Shown: positions 1 through 8,760, counted from the stretch's first letter. The stretch: DNA of 64,000 nucleotides from Mediterraneibacter gnavus ATCC 29149 (GCF_008121495.1 NZ_CP043051.1:3410688-3474687); one strand, 5' to 3'. The notes: generated by a model not told the origin, from the letters alone. Program-made: numbers and translations.

Positions 1-938
1 AATACACTGCAGACATATTCATATGCTCCGCCTAAAAATGTACCTACAATAAAAATATGCCGGTCCGGCTTTTCTCTGTCCTTGTATAAAAGTGCCGTTG
101 CAATGGCAATCGCCAGCCCCCATACAATACTGAACGGTCCCCATACAAGGCTGCTCCTGCTCATCCATACTCCGGCTGTCAGACGACAGAAGATCGTCTC
201 TGTAAAGTCTCCAAGCACTGCTCCGATCAAAAACAGCCAGAATAGTTTATAAAACCCGCACCCTTCTGCAAAGTTCCCTTCTTTTTCTATCTGCTCTGTC
301 TTTTCCATGATCACAGGATATGCCTTCGCCATTCGTTTTTCTACATGACCCACGATCATTAATGCAAATTTCTGCGTCCATACTGCTACTTTCTTATTCC
401 ACCGGATTGCAGTCGGCATCTCTTTCCGGATATGAAATACTGCTGCCAGCGATGCAGAAATATCCAGAGCCATTCCTGCTAGCAAAATCCAGAGCAGAAT
501 CTCCCGGATCAGCGTCGGAATCATGTGATATACTATCAGAAAAAAAGCATCTCCATACCGTACAGCCACAAATCCGAGCACTGCCCATAATACAGAATAC
601 TGTAGGCAGATGTATCCGTCAAAATTCCATTTCTTGTTCGAATAGTCCCACCATTTGTGCTGATTTAAGCGCTCCAGGATTTTTCCTGCCATCCACTCTA
701 TGATCGTTGCAAGCACTCCACAGCCGATCAGCTGAAAGACAGGCTCTGCCATCAGTTCTTCCATCGTGACTGCCATAAATACTGCTGCGATTCCATACAC
801 CAGACAGAACGGACCTGTCGAAAATCCACGGTTTACAAACTTTTTCTTTTTCACTGTGCCGACAATCGTTTCGACCACCCATCCCAGAAAAGAGTAGATC
901 AAAAGCAGCCATACCAACTCCATCATTGAATAGTTCAT
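1..938 (-). CDS. CmpB-type integral membrane protein (putative ABC transporter permease), 3' end outside window
   Basis: Reading the minus strand from the ATG at 938 gives at least 312 open codons that run off the left edge, so the C-terminus is missing. The start MNYSMMELVWLLLIYSFLGW and the motif GPFCLVYGIAA are typical of the CmpB-type putative ABC permease family (PF06541). A second copy of the same pattern, GDFTETIF followed by WGPFSIVWGLAIA, appears around residues 245-290. The protein is therefore an internal duplication of the family unit with several membrane helices. The two halves are joined by a charged stretch around residues 185-235. No ATPase partner is adjacent in the window, and the transport role of the family is only putative. 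The family call is fairly secure; the substrate is unknown. Confidence 0.75.
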   Translation of the reverse strand, partial: MNYSMMELVWLLLIYSFLGWVVETIVGTVKKKKFVNRGFSTGPFCLVYGIAAVFMAVTMEELMAEPVFQLIGCGVLATIIEWMAGKILERLNQHKWWDYSNKKWNFDGYICLQYSVLWAVLGFVAVRYGDAFFLIVYHMIPTLIREILLWILLAGMALDISASLAAVFHIRKEMPTAIRWNKKVAVWTQKFALMIVGHVEKRMAKAYPVIMEKTEQIEKEGNFAEGCGFYKLFWLFLIGAVLGDFTETIFCRLTAGVWMSRSSLVWGPFSIVWGLAIAIATALLYKDREKPDRHIFIVGTFLGGAYEYVCSV

Positions 939-978
939 CTATGTTTCTCCACTTATCTTTCGTATTTTATTACTACAT

Positions 979-2067
979 TTACTCTTCGATTTTTTTCAAA
1001 ATCTCACCAATATCTCCCATTTCTTCCGGCAGATCTTCTTTTCGATAATAATCAATTGACACGATCTTGCCGGGAAGCTCCTGTTTGTACGGCCCTGCCT
1101 GAACCAGCACTTTATCTCCCACTTCCAGATGTTCATCCTCTGTCAGATACGGATGCTTCTCTCCTTTTTCATGAAAGACCACGCTGCAGATAATCTGTTC
1201 TCCCTGACGTCTTCCACGACGATAAATATAAGGATTCAGAATATCTTCATAGCTTTCATAAAACCGGATGTATCCCGCGATCTCCCGGATAAATGCATCC
1301 CATCCTTCCGGAAGTCCTCTCCGGTTATATGTTCCTGTCACCACGCGGCTGGTACTTGCACCGCATTCTAGGGAAAGCTTAAATGCTGCACTGTCCGGCT
1401 CCTGCTGACCGGAGGTACTTTTCAGTTTTCCAAGATATTCCATGCACTTATCCATCAGCTCCGGAATCTCATCCCGCATATGATATTCTTTGGTCAATTC
1501 CCGCCCCGGAGCGATCACCTGACGGATCGTCAGAGTTTCCTCATACCGGTCCAGGATCATTTCTTCTTTATAATCCCAGTTGACAGTCTCATTTTGAGTT
1601 CCCTCTTCATTTTTCTGCGTGAACCGGACATTTCTCTGATATTCCAAAATGATTTTATTAATCTGTCCGGGAATGGAAGTTGGCACGATCTCATCCATGA
1701 TCTTCAAAAATTCTTTCCAGTTATCCGGATAAACGCCGCGTCCCACAGATTTTTTCTCCTTCTCGCCCTGTTCACAATATGCCACTTCCCAGTTCTCATC
1801 ATCTTCATCAGGCATAGCATCTGACGGCATATAGACCTCTTTCCAGTTTTCCATATGTAAATCTGCAATCCTCAGAAGCCACTCTTCTCCATGCTCTGCG
1901 GTCAGTGAATACGCGCATTCAAAAAATGGATAGGACACACTCTCTATCACTGCATCCAGCCTGCAGTCTTTCGCAGTACGAATCTCTATCAATGTCTTGT
2001 TTTCGCCTTTTCTGGTCGAAAAACGAATATAATTCAACATCTCACCAATGTTCTCCTTTGCTGTCAT
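979..2067 (-). CDS. Hypothetical protein with C-terminal SH3-like domain
   Basis: This 362-residue soluble, acidic protein is not recognised over most of its length. The last ~70 residues (EDEHLEVGDKVLVQAGPY, then GKIVSIDYYRKEDLP) resemble a small beta-barrel module found at the C-termini of several Firmicutes proteins; this is inferred by eye. The start is uncertain. The ATG at 2067 has a poor ribosome binding site, while the ATG at 2040 (MLNYIRFSTRKGE) has AAGGAG 12 bases upstream. A TATAAT box lies at 2098-2103 on the minus strand, just upstream of both. The gene sits after the terminator of the sugar-acid operon, so it is probably transcribed on its own. No function is proposed. Confidence 0.7.
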   Translation of the reverse strand: MTAKENIGEMLNYIRFSTRKGENKTLIEIRTAKDCRLDAVIESVSYPFFECAYSLTAEHGEEWLLRIADLHMENWKEVYMPSDAMPDEDDENWEVAYCEQGEKEKKSVGRGVYPDNWKEFLKIMDEIVPTSIPGQINKIILEYQRNVRFTQKNEEGTQNETVNWDYKEEMILDRYEETLTIRQVIAPGRELTKEYHMRDEIPELMDKCMEYLGKLKSTSGQQEPDSAAFKLSLECGASTSRVVTGTYNRRGLPEGWDAFIREIAGYIRFYESYEDILNPYIYRRGRRQGEQIICSVVFHEKGEKHPYLTEDEHLEVGDKVLVQAGPYKQELPGKIVSIDYYRKEDLPEEMGDIGEILKKIEE

Positions 2068-2107
2068 TTCCGACTTGTGATCATGCCGGATTTCATCATT
2101 ATATCAC

Positions 2108-2155
2108 AAAAATACCAGAGATGAACTCTTTTGCACAGAAATTCATCTCTGGTAT
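2108..2155 (-). terminator. Intrinsic terminator of the dehydratase operon
   Basis: A perfect 14-bp stem (ATACCAGAGATGAA at 2112-2125 pairing with 2142-2155) is followed on the minus strand by TTTTT. It lies 40 bases past the stop of the IlvD/Edd gene and should end that transcript. Confidence 0.9.
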
Positions 2156-2194
2156 CCCTATCCGGATCCTATTCGTCACTGTTTCCAGCAGCTC

Positions 2195-3916
2195 CTATTC
2201 CATATAACCGCCCTTCATCGGAGACACAGCCTTTTCCGCAAACTGCTTTAAAACACCTTTTGTATATTTGTTTTCTCTTGGCTGCCAGCGGCTTTTTCTT
2301 TCTTTTAAGATTGCTTCCATTTCTTCCTCTGATTTTCTCTCACCATTTACTCCCACGATTCGAAGAACCCTGTTTGAAATGCTGATCTCGATCAGATCAT
2401 TTTCTTCCACCAGGGCAATCGGTCCGCCCTGTGCTGCTTCCGGAGAGATATGTCCGATTGCAGGACCTTTGGATGCTCCGGAAAATCTACCGTCTGTCAG
2501 AAGTGCAATACTTGCACCAAGCGTTGCATCTGATGCAATTGCTTCTGTCGTGTAAAACATTTCCGGCATTCCGCTTCCTTTTGGACCTTCATAACGGATG
2601 ATCACCGCATCGCCCGGCTGAATCTCATGTGTCAGTACTGCATGGATCGCATCTTCCTCACAGTCAAACGGTCTCGCCCGAAGAACTGCTTCAAACATCT
2701 CTTTTGGCACTACCGTGTGTTTTACAACTGCTCCATCCGGTGCCAGATTTCCTTTGAGGATCGCAATGCTTCCATCTGTTCCGAATGGTCTGTCAAACGG
2801 CCGGATCACATCTTCCCTCTTTAAATTCCACTGATCCAGGTAACTCTGGCATTTATCGTAGAATCCATTTTTCTTCAGCTCTTCCAGGTTTTCTCCCAGT
2901 GTTTTTCCTGTCACTGTCATAACATCCAGATGCAGCATATCCTTGATCTCTTCCATGATCGTCGGAACCCCTCCTGCATAATAGAAGAACTGTGCCGGCC
3001 ATTCTCCTGCCGGACGGATGTTGAGCAGATAGTGTGCGCCTCTGTGCAGACGGTCAAATGTATCTCCGTCAATCTCAATTCCAAATTCCTTGGCAATTGC
3101 CGGAATATGTAACAGAGAATTGGTAGAACCGGAAATTGCCGCATGTACCATGATTGCATTTTCGAAGGACTTCATCGTTACGATCTTGTCCGGAGTCAGG
3201 TTATGCTCTGCCAGCCAGACTGCCTGTTTTCCGGCTTTTTTTGCAAACTCTCTTAAATCCTTGCTGGTTGCCGGCATCAGTGCACTTCCCGGGAGCATCA
3301 GTCCCAGCGCTTCTGCCATTACCTGCATTGTGGATGCTGTTCCCATGAACGAGCAGGCTCCGCAGGATGGACATGCATTATGTTTGTAAAATTCCATCTT
3401 TTCTTTTGTGATCTCTCCACGTTCACACATTGCATTGTACTTTCCAATCTGCTCCAGTGTAAGAAGATCCGGACCTGCATCCATCACACCGCCTGTCACG
3501 ATAATAGACGGAATATTGATTCTTCCTACCGCCATCAAATGTGCCGGCATTCCTTTATCACAGCTTGCAATAAATACTCCACCATCAAACGGAGTTGCAT
3601 TTGCATGAATTTCAATCATATTTGCCATCATATCTCTGGACGGCAGTGAATAGTTGATTCCATCATGTCCCTGTGCTTCTCCATCACAGATATCCGTACA
3701 GAAATAACGAGCTCCGAAACCACCTGCCTCTGCAACACCCTGTCTTGCCTCTTCGACCAGATCCAGAAGATGTCCGCTTCCCGGATGACTGTCTCCGAAT
3801 GTACTTTCAATCATGATCTGTGGTTTGGAGAGATCCTCCAGCTTCCATCCTGTTCCCAATCTCAAAGGATCCAGCTCCGGTGCGATTTTTCTTAATTTCT
3901 GACTTGTCAGTTCCAT
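2195..3916 (-). CDS. IlvD/Edd family dehydratase, probably acting on a sugar acid
   Basis: The 573-residue product belongs to the iron-sulfur dihydroxy-acid/6-phosphogluconate/aldonate dehydratase family, which removes water from a 2,3-dihydroxy acid to give a 2-keto acid. The cluster cysteines are visible in ICDGE (about residue 77), ASCDKGMP (about 119) and CPSCGACSFMGTAS (182-188). The substrate-loop motif GRFSG and the C-terminal GHISPEA are present. I chose the ATG at 3916 because GGAGG lies 9 bases upstream; a longer reading frame would overlap the preceding gene. Adjacency to a GntP permease and a FadR-type regulator points to aldonate catabolism rather than branched-chain amino acid synthesis. 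No ilvB, ilvC or leu genes are near. An ilvD label remains possible. Confidence 0.85.
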   Translation of the reverse strand: MELTSQKLRKIAPELDPLRLGTGWKLEDLSKPQIMIESTFGDSHPGSGHLLDLVEEARQGVAEAGGFGARYFCTDICDGEAQGHDGINYSLPSRDMMANMIEIHANATPFDGGVFIASCDKGMPAHLMAVGRINIPSIIVTGGVMDAGPDLLTLEQIGKYNAMCERGEITKEKMEFYKHNACPSCGACSFMGTASTMQVMAEALGLMLPGSALMPATSKDLREFAKKAGKQAVWLAEHNLTPDKIVTMKSFENAIMVHAAISGSTNSLLHIPAIAKEFGIEIDGDTFDRLHRGAHYLLNIRPAGEWPAQFFYYAGGVPTIMEEIKDMLHLDVMTVTGKTLGENLEELKKNGFYDKCQSYLDQWNLKREDVIRPFDRPFGTDGSIAILKGNLAPDGAVVKHTVVPKEMFEAVLRARPFDCEEDAIHAVLTHEIQPGDAVIIRYEGPKGSGMPEMFYTTEAIASDATLGASIALLTDGRFSGASKGPAIGHISPEAAQGGPIALVEENDLIEISISNRVLRIVGVNGERKSEEEMEAILKERKSRWQPRENKYTKGVLKQFAEKAVSPMKGGYME

Positions 3917-3917
3917 C

Positions 3918-4163
3918 TTAATTTTCCTCCATTCTGATAACATTTCCCTGTTCCAAATATTGAATCAAAATTTTTGCATCTTCGTCCTCCACCCGCATTT
4001 TTACATCGTCAAAGCAAGGAAGGCTAAACACACCCAGCATTGATTTTGCATCCACCACATAACGTCCGCAGAGCAGATCTACTTCTTTTTTGCAGGCTTC
4101 TGCCGCCTGCACAAGATGTTTTGCATCCTGCATGTCTCTCAAATACACGGGTATGATCTTCAT
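3918..4163 (-). CDS. HPr-like domain protein lacking the phosphorylatable histidine
   Basis: This 81-residue protein matches the second half of the PTS phosphocarrier HPr. HLVQAAEACKKEVDLLCGRY is followed by VVDAKSMLGVFSL, which aligns with the Ser46 region of HPr (VNLKSIMGVMSL in Gram-positive HPr); the serine is residue 41. The segment that should carry His15 (HARPA in HPr) reads DMQDAK, so the active-site histidine and arginine are absent and Asp10 falls opposite His15. It cannot act as a normal phosphocarrier but could retain a regulatory Ser-type surface. Its stop lies one base before the dehydratase start and it follows the GntP gene by 16 bases, so all three share an operon. Its role in sugar-acid use is unknown. 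Confidence 0.7.
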   Translation of the reverse strand: MKIIPVYLRDMQDAKHLVQAAEACKKEVDLLCGRYVVDAKSMLGVFSLPCFDDVKMRVEDEDAKILIQYLEQGNVIRMEEN

Positions 4164-4179
4164 ATACGCTCCTCCTTTA

Positions 4180-5535
4180 TTATGCGAAGATCGAGATCAC
4201 CAGTCCCAGAATCAGACCTGTGATTCCGATCAATGTTTCCATGATCGTCCATGATTTTAATGTTGTCTTCTCATCAATCTCCAAAAATGTACTTACCAGC
4301 CAGAATCCGGCATCATTTACATGACTCAGTGCCGTCGCTCCGCCACAGATCGCACAGCACATCGCTGCTCTGTACAGTGTAGAGCTGTCTGCCATAGCCG
4401 GCATTGACGCCATGATCCCGGAAGCCATCGTCATTGCTACGATTGAACTTCCCACAGAAGCACGTACCAGAAACGCAATGAGAAATGCGATCACGATCAG
4501 CGGCATCCCGCTCTTTTCCAGGATCGGTCCAATGATATTTCCAAGTCCCGAATCCTGCAGCATCCAGCGAATCACTCCGCCACTTGCGATTACAAGCAGA
4601 ATCATTCCAACCGGTCTTAAGGAGTGATCCAGAATCTTTTTCAGCTGGTCTCTGTTATATCCCATTCTTGTTCCCAGCATGTACATTGCTGTCAGAGTTG
4701 CGATCGTCAATGCCACAAACGGTTCTCCTAAAAACTGAAGAACTGACTGCGCACTTTCCGGAATCGGAAGATATCCGGAGATCGTGCTGAACAAGATCAG
4801 AATAAGCGGAATTAAAATGATCGTGAATACAATCCCGAAGGATGGAAGATTTTTATCTATATCTGCAATTTCCTCTACATTTGCAGGGAGTTTGGTATAG
4901 ATTTTATTTCCTATGATTTTTCCCCAGATAATTCCTGCAACTACTGTGGAAATCAGTGCAACCGGAATTCCGACCGCCATCATCGTCCCCAGATTCACAC
5001 CCAGTGCGTTTGCAACCAGAACAGAACCTGCTGACGGCGGAACAAACGCATATCCGGATGCCAGCCCTGCCAAAAGAGGGATCGCGTAATATAACGTTGA
5101 TTTTTTTGTCTGCTTTGCCACATTGAACGCCAGCGGAATCAGGATCACGACTCCGGCTTCAAAAAATACGGTTGTACCGAGCACAAGCCCCGTAAGCCCC
5201 AATGCCCATCCTGCTTTTTTCTGACCGAATCTGCGGATCAGCGTCTGTGCCATCTGCTGGGCTCCTCCGCTGACTTCAAGAATTCCGCCAAACATGGATC
5301 CCAATCCGATCAAAAGTGCAATTCCCTGCAATGTCTTTCCTACGCCCTTTTCTACCGTCTCCCCGATCATATGTAACGGCATGCCTGCACCAATTCCGAT
5401 CAGTACAGCGGAAATCATCATAGAAATTACCGGATGAAGCTTCAGCTTGATGATCAAAAATAACAATAAAAGAATTCCTGCTACGGATGCGATCAATAAG
5501 CGCATCGGATCTGCATAAAATACTGGTTCTGTCAT
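4180..5535 (-). CDS. GntP family gluconate/sugar-acid:H+ symporter
   Basis: The 451-residue, strongly hydrophobic product has about 12 predicted membrane helices. It carries family signatures of the GntP (Gnt) permeases, such as GLGSMFGGILEVSGGAQQMA, the G-rich LASGYAFVPPSAGSVLVANALG, and SHVNDAGFWLVSTF near the C-terminus. Length matches the family (about 440-450 residues). It is first in the operon with the HPr-like protein and the dehydratase, so it probably imports an aldonic acid such as gluconate or a relative. The divergent GntR gene 271 bases away is the likely regulator. The exact substrate cannot be read from the sequence. Confidence 0.88.
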   Translation of the reverse strand: MTEPVFYADPMRLLIASVAGILLLLFLIIKLKLHPVISMMISAVLIGIGAGMPLHMIGETVEKGVGKTLQGIALLIGLGSMFGGILEVSGGAQQMAQTLIRRFGQKKAGWALGLTGLVLGTTVFFEAGVVILIPLAFNVAKQTKKSTLYYAIPLLAGLASGYAFVPPSAGSVLVANALGVNLGTMMAVGIPVALISTVVAGIIWGKIIGNKIYTKLPANVEEIADIDKNLPSFGIVFTIILIPLILILFSTISGYLPIPESAQSVLQFLGEPFVALTIATLTAMYMLGTRMGYNRDQLKKILDHSLRPVGMILLVIASGGVIRWMLQDSGLGNIIGPILEKSGMPLIVIAFLIAFLVRASVGSSIVAMTMASGIMASMPAMADSSTLYRAAMCCAICGGATALSHVNDAGFWLVSTFLEIDEKTTLKSWTIMETLIGITGLILGLVISIFA

Positions 5536-5736
5536 CTTCCCTTCCCCCTTACATTCATCATATGTTTTCCTTGTTTAATACATCTGACCATTTTGTTACT
5601 TTTTCTCCTTTTTCCAAAGATTTTCTTTCAAATGCTTTGAATTCATCTGATGACTTTATTCTAAAATCTTTAAACCAGAAAATCAACCCGTAATATTTCA
5701 CAATTTATTTACTTGTTTTTTGTGTGTTTTTATTGT

Positions 5737-5765
5737 TTGACATTTGTTTTTTCTTATTTTATCCT
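5737..5765 (+). promoter_or_regulatory. Promoter of the GntR regulator
   Basis: TTGACA (5737-5742), a 17-base spacer, then TATCCT (5760-5765) precede the GntR start by about 40 bases. The region back to the gntP start at 5535 is AT-rich and must also hold the divergent gntP promoter and operator, but I could not identify those with confidence. Confidence 0.7.
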
Positions 5766-5806
5766 ATATTTATTGCGTTATATTTGTAGAAAAGAGGAAA
5801 AGTCAT

Positions 5807-6490
5807 ATGATGAATTCAACTGAAAAGAGTTTACCTGAGAAGTTATCTGACGATATCATTGCCTATATTTTAGAAGAGCAGCTCCAGCCCAACGACAAAC
5901 TTCCCAACGAATCCGTTCTCTCTGAAAAAATGGGAGCCGGACGAAGCTCCATCCGGGAAGCCATGAAACTGCTCGCATCCAGAAATATTGTAACAATCCG
6001 TCAGGGTTCCGGAACATATGTTGCCGCCTCCCCCGGAGTTGTTGACGATCCGCTTGGATTTACCTTTATTGATGACAAGAAAAAGCTGACACTGGATCTT
6101 CTGGATGTTCGTTTTCTGCTGGAGCCTGCCATTGCCGAAATGGCAGCCCTGCATGCCGAAGAGACCGATATCCGCAAGATCTCTACGCTGTGTGATGAAG
6201 TCGAAGCACTCCTCCTTCGTGGGGAAGATCACACTGGAAAGGACATTGAGTTTCACACTGCCATTGCCATGAGCAGTAAAAATCTGGTCGTTCCGCGGCT
6301 GATTCCCGTAATCAACAGCTCGATCCCGCTTTTTATCCAACTGACAAACAATCGGCTTTTACATGAAACGATTGAAACACACCGGGAGATCACCGATGCG
6401 ATCGCAGCACACGATACGCTGCGCGCCAAAGATGCCATGTATCTGCATCTTGTATATAACCGGCGATGTCTTCTTGATCAGAAAGCATAA
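5807..6490 (+). CDS. GntR family transcriptional regulator, FadR subfamily
   Basis: The 227-residue product has an N-terminal GntR winged helix (residues ~5-72; LPNESVLSEKMGAGRSSIRE is the recognition region and RQGSGTYVA the wing). A C-terminal all-helical FCD ligand-binding domain begins near LLDVRFLLEPAIAEMAALHA, with acid and histidine residues (such as HTAIAMSSKN and HREI) typical of metal-assisted carboxylate binding. The ATG at 5807 has AGAGGAAA nine bases upstream and is preferred over a frame extending to 5744. Divergent orientation from the GntP operon makes local repression relieved by a sugar acid the likely role. That is inference from context and family. Confidence 0.88.
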   Translation: MMNSTEKSLPEKLSDDIIAYILEEQLQPNDKLPNESVLSEKMGAGRSSIREAMKLLASRNIVTIRQGSGTYVAASPGVVDDPLGFTFIDDKKKLTLDLLDVRFLLEPAIAEMAALHAEETDIRKISTLCDEVEALLLRGEDHTGKDIEFHTAIAMSSKNLVVPRLIPVINSSIPLFIQLTNNRLLHETIETHREITDAIAAHDTLRAKDAMYLHLVYNRRCLLDQKA

Positions 6491-6534
6491 AAAAAGACAG
6501 TCATTCCTGTTCTTTTGGGAATGACTGTCTTTTT
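6491..6534. terminator. Bidirectional intrinsic terminator
   Basis: A perfect 17-bp inverted repeat (AAAAAGACAGTCATTCC at 6491-6507 against 6518-6534) ends in A and T runs. It can terminate both the GntR gene and the convergent cupin gene. Confidence 0.92.
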
Positions 6535-6536
6535 CA

Positions 6537-6863
6537 TCAGTCTTTAATGATCAGTGCCATGAACACAAGATCTGTATCACCGGTATTGGTCAGTGCATGT
6601 CCGCATCCATCCGGTGTAAATGTCACATCACCGGCTTTTACCGGGCGGATTCTTCCATTGTCGTCATAATTGCCCTCTCCGGTCAGGATGTAATACGTCT
6701 CACTTTCTCCATGATGTTCATGGTAACCAAGGGAACACCCCGGCTCCAGAGTCACTTCCGCGTAAAGCCCGCACTTTCCATTCATCTCTTTTTCTCCGAG
6801 AATATGCTTGATCAGCACATGTCCCTTTCCACCGCACATTGCTTCAATTCTTTCTGGGTTCAT
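6537..6863 (-). CDS. Small cupin-domain protein
   Basis: This 108-residue single-domain cupin has metal-binding motif 1 in GYHEHHGESETYYILTGEG and motif 2 in PDGCGHALTNTGD, the latter supplying the final histidine. Such proteins bind a metal in a beta-barrel and serve as isomerases, dioxygenases or ligand sensors; no specific reaction can be assigned. The ATG at 6863 follows GAGGTG by 8 bases. A GTG slightly upstream lies inside that ribosome binding site and is less likely. It is the last of three small genes (7413 down to 6537) reading the same way. Confidence 0.8.
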   Translation of the reverse strand: MNPERIEAMCGGKGHVLIKHILGEKEMNGKCGLYAEVTLEPGCSLGYHEHHGESETYYILTGEGNYDDNGRIRPVKAGDVTFTPDGCGHALTNTGDTDLVFMALIIKD

Positions 6864-6906
6864 TCTTATCACCTCGTTTGGATTTTTCTTCTGTTATTAT
6901 ACTGCA

Positions 6907-7137
6907 TTACTCGTCAAATTCCAAGATTACAAAATCAAAACGTGACGTTTTTCTCGTATCCACAACTGTTCCTGTCGTTGTCTTTAAACGCTCCGCATTC
7001 TTAAAATTTTTACTGATACCCAGAGCATGTTCCAGCACATAATAATAGGAGGACGGAAGTACGCACTCCGTCACCTCATATGTCTCTCCCGGCTGAAATG
7101 ATTCTACATGCTCCGTTGTAAAGTCCATTCTTCTCAT
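6907..7137 (-). CDS. Conserved-looking small hypothetical protein (76 residues)
   Basis: The product starts MRRMDFTTEHVESFQPGETY and ends FDFVILEFDE. It is soluble, mixed alpha/beta in character and acidic, with no motif I recognise. GAGCGAGG lies just upstream of the ATG. The gene is 15 bases downstream of a two-helix membrane protein and 43 bases upstream of the cupin, so the three are probably co-transcribed. Confidence 0.6.
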   Translation of the reverse strand: MRRMDFTTEHVESFQPGETYEVTECVLPSSYYYVLEHALGISKNFKNAERLKTTTGTVVDTRKTSRFDFVILEFDE

Positions 7138-7152
7138 CTATAAGCCTCGCTC

Positions 7153-7413
7153 TTATTGTTTATATAAATGATTTCTGTGATTCCATAAAAAGCATCCGCC
7201 GCCAAAAAGCCCAAAGACCAGTCCTGCATAGATTCCGGCACAGATCAGATCACTCAGCCTGCATATCACATTCATATGCTTGATGATACAGACCAAAATT
7301 CCTGCCATCGTAATTCCAATTGTCCAGATCAGCATTGCAGAAGTCAGAAACACTGCCATTCTGGAATTTTCTTCCATGTGTTTTGTGATCAGTTTCCATA
7401 ATCTTGTATACAT
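7153..7413 (-). CDS. Small membrane protein with two helices
   Basis: The 86-residue product has two hydrophobic segments (about residues 20-43 and 55-75), the second ending in GLVFGLFGGGCFLW. GAGGAATCAAT directly precedes the ATG. It heads the small-gene group that ends with the cupin. No family is recognised. Confidence 0.6.
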   Translation of the reverse strand: MYTRLWKLITKHMEENSRMAVFLTSAMLIWTIGITMAGILVCIIKHMNVICRLSDLICAGIYAGLVFGLFGGGCFLWNHRNHLYKQ

Positions 7414-7522
7414 ATTGATTCCTCACAATCTTTTTCTCATGTTCTTATCCAACATTTATTGTAAGGATGTTATGTTAAATCTATACCGGGTTCTGACAAA
7501 ATTTTTTGTTAAACTGACCAGT

Positions 7523-8185
7523 TCATTCCCTTCCCAGTATTTTTTCCGTAATCTTTGCCGGCGTACTCACGATCCAGTCAGCGCCTGCATCTTCAAGCTC
7601 CGCTCTGTCACCATAGCCATATAAGACTCCCAATGCAGACACTTTGCATGCCTTTGCTCCCAAGATATCATGTTCTCTGTCACCGACCATCAGCACCGAC
7701 TGCCTGTCTTCTACTTTACAGTTTTTCAGCACATACTCAATGACTTCTGCCTTTTTCGTACGGCTTCCGTCCATATTTGCCCCTCCGATAAACTCAAAAT
7801 ATGGCGCGATCTTAAAATGCTCTGCAATCTTCCTTGCATATTTCTCCGGCTTGGATGTCGCAACTGCCAGACGGATTCCCGCATTTTTTAACTGTTCCAG
7901 TACTTCCGGGATGCCATCATAAACAGCATTTTCAAGCATCCCTTTTCCTTCGTAATATTCCCGGTAAAATTCTACCATCTGATGCCCTTTTTCATCTGAA
8001 AACCCGCAGAATTTTGCAAACTGCTGTGCAAGCGGCGGTCCCACGAAGCATTTAAGCTCTTCCAGATTTTCTACGCCCCTGCCGATTTTTTTCAATGCAT
8101 ACTGGACACTGTTCATGATTCCGAGACCGGAATCTGTCAACGTTCCGTCCAGATCAAACAGGACAAGTTCATACTGATATGCCAT
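7523..8185 (-). CDS. HAD-superfamily hydrolase, phosphoglycolate phosphatase-like
   Basis: The 220-residue product shows the HAD motifs in order: LFDLDGTLTDS (nucleophile and acid Asp), VATSKPEKYA (motif II), a lysine region around SRTKKAEV, and MVGDREHDILGAKA (motif IV). An all-helical C1 cap lies between motifs I and II. This matches the Gph/PpaX subfamily, which dephosphorylates phosphoglycolate, pyrophosphate or nucleotides. It lies 12 bases after greA and is probably translated from the same transcript. Substrate not determined. Confidence 0.85.
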   Translation of the reverse strand: MAYQYELVLFDLDGTLTDSGLGIMNSVQYALKKIGRGVENLEELKCFVGPPLAQQFAKFCGFSDEKGHQMVEFYREYYEGKGMLENAVYDGIPEVLEQLKNAGIRLAVATSKPEKYARKIAEHFKIAPYFEFIGGANMDGSRTKKAEVIEYVLKNCKVEDRQSVLMVGDREHDILGAKACKVSALGVLYGYGDRAELEDAGADWIVSTPAKITEKILGRE

Positions 8186-8197
8186 GTTCTCCTCCTT

Positions 8198-8701
8198 CTA
8201 AAAGCTGCGGATCTTGTCTGCATCTTCATCCTGTGTATTCTCTATTTTTTTGATCACTACATAATAACCGAACTCATCATTTACTTTGACAAATACCCGA
8301 TCGCCTACTTTGTGTCCCAAAAGGGCTTTACCGATCGGTGATTCAATGCTGATCAGTCCGTTTAGGGAGCTTCCTCTCACTGAAGTTACGATCCGGTACG
8401 TCTCCAGCTCGTCATCATCCTCACAGTATACCTGAACGGTATTGTTTAATCCAACTTCATCTGCACCGGAATGGTCCTCTACAATAACTGCAGTCTTTAA
8501 CATTCTCTCCAGATAACGGATCCGGCTTTCATTTCTGTTCTTCTCTTTTTTCGCCGCATGGTATTCAAAATTTTCGCTCAGATCCCCGTGAGAGCGTGCC
8601 TCTTTGACCGCTTCAATGAGTTCTTTGCGCTCTACCAGCTTTCTGTGTTCAATCTCCTGCTGAATCTTTTTGACATCACTTTGGGTCAGTTTCTCTCTCA
8701 T
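8198..8701 (-). CDS. greA: Transcription elongation factor GreA/GreB family
   Basis: The 167-residue product has the N-terminal coiled-coil finger (KKIQQEIEHRKLVERKELIE, then AREARSHGDLSENFEY-like HGDLSENFEYHAAK) whose acidic tip enters the RNA polymerase secondary channel and stimulates cleavage of backtracked RNA. The C-terminal FKBP-like domain is recognisable in SPIGKALLGHKVGDRVFV. Length is near the 158 residues usual for GreA, with a few extra C-terminal residues. It sits between gpmI and the HAD hydrolase, all on one strand. Confidence 0.9.
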   Translation of the reverse strand: MREKLTQSDVKKIQQEIEHRKLVERKELIEAVKEARSHGDLSENFEYHAAKKEKNRNESRIRYLERMLKTAVIVEDHSGADEVGLNNTVQVYCEDDDELETYRIVTSVRGSSLNGLISIESPIGKALLGHKVGDRVFVKVNDEFGYYVVIKKIENTQDEDADKIRSF

Positions 8702-8719
8702 AATATGCCTTTCTTACAA

Positions 8720-8760
8720 AGCAGGCAGAAGCCCGAAAAAATTCCAAACCTCTGCCTGCT
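8720..8760 (-). terminator. Inverted repeat between gpmI and greA, possible weak terminator
   Basis: A perfect 10-bp stem (AGCAGGCAGA at 8720-8729 pairing with 8751-8760) encloses a 21-base loop. On the minus strand it is followed by TTTGTAAG, a poor U-tract, so it may only attenuate or protect the gpmI 3' end. Confidence 0.5.

Noticed and set aside
2195..3916. Assignment of the dehydratase to branched-chain amino acid synthesis
   Set aside because: No other ilv or leu genes are nearby, while a GntP permease and a FadR-type regulator are; a sugar-acid role fits better, though not proven.
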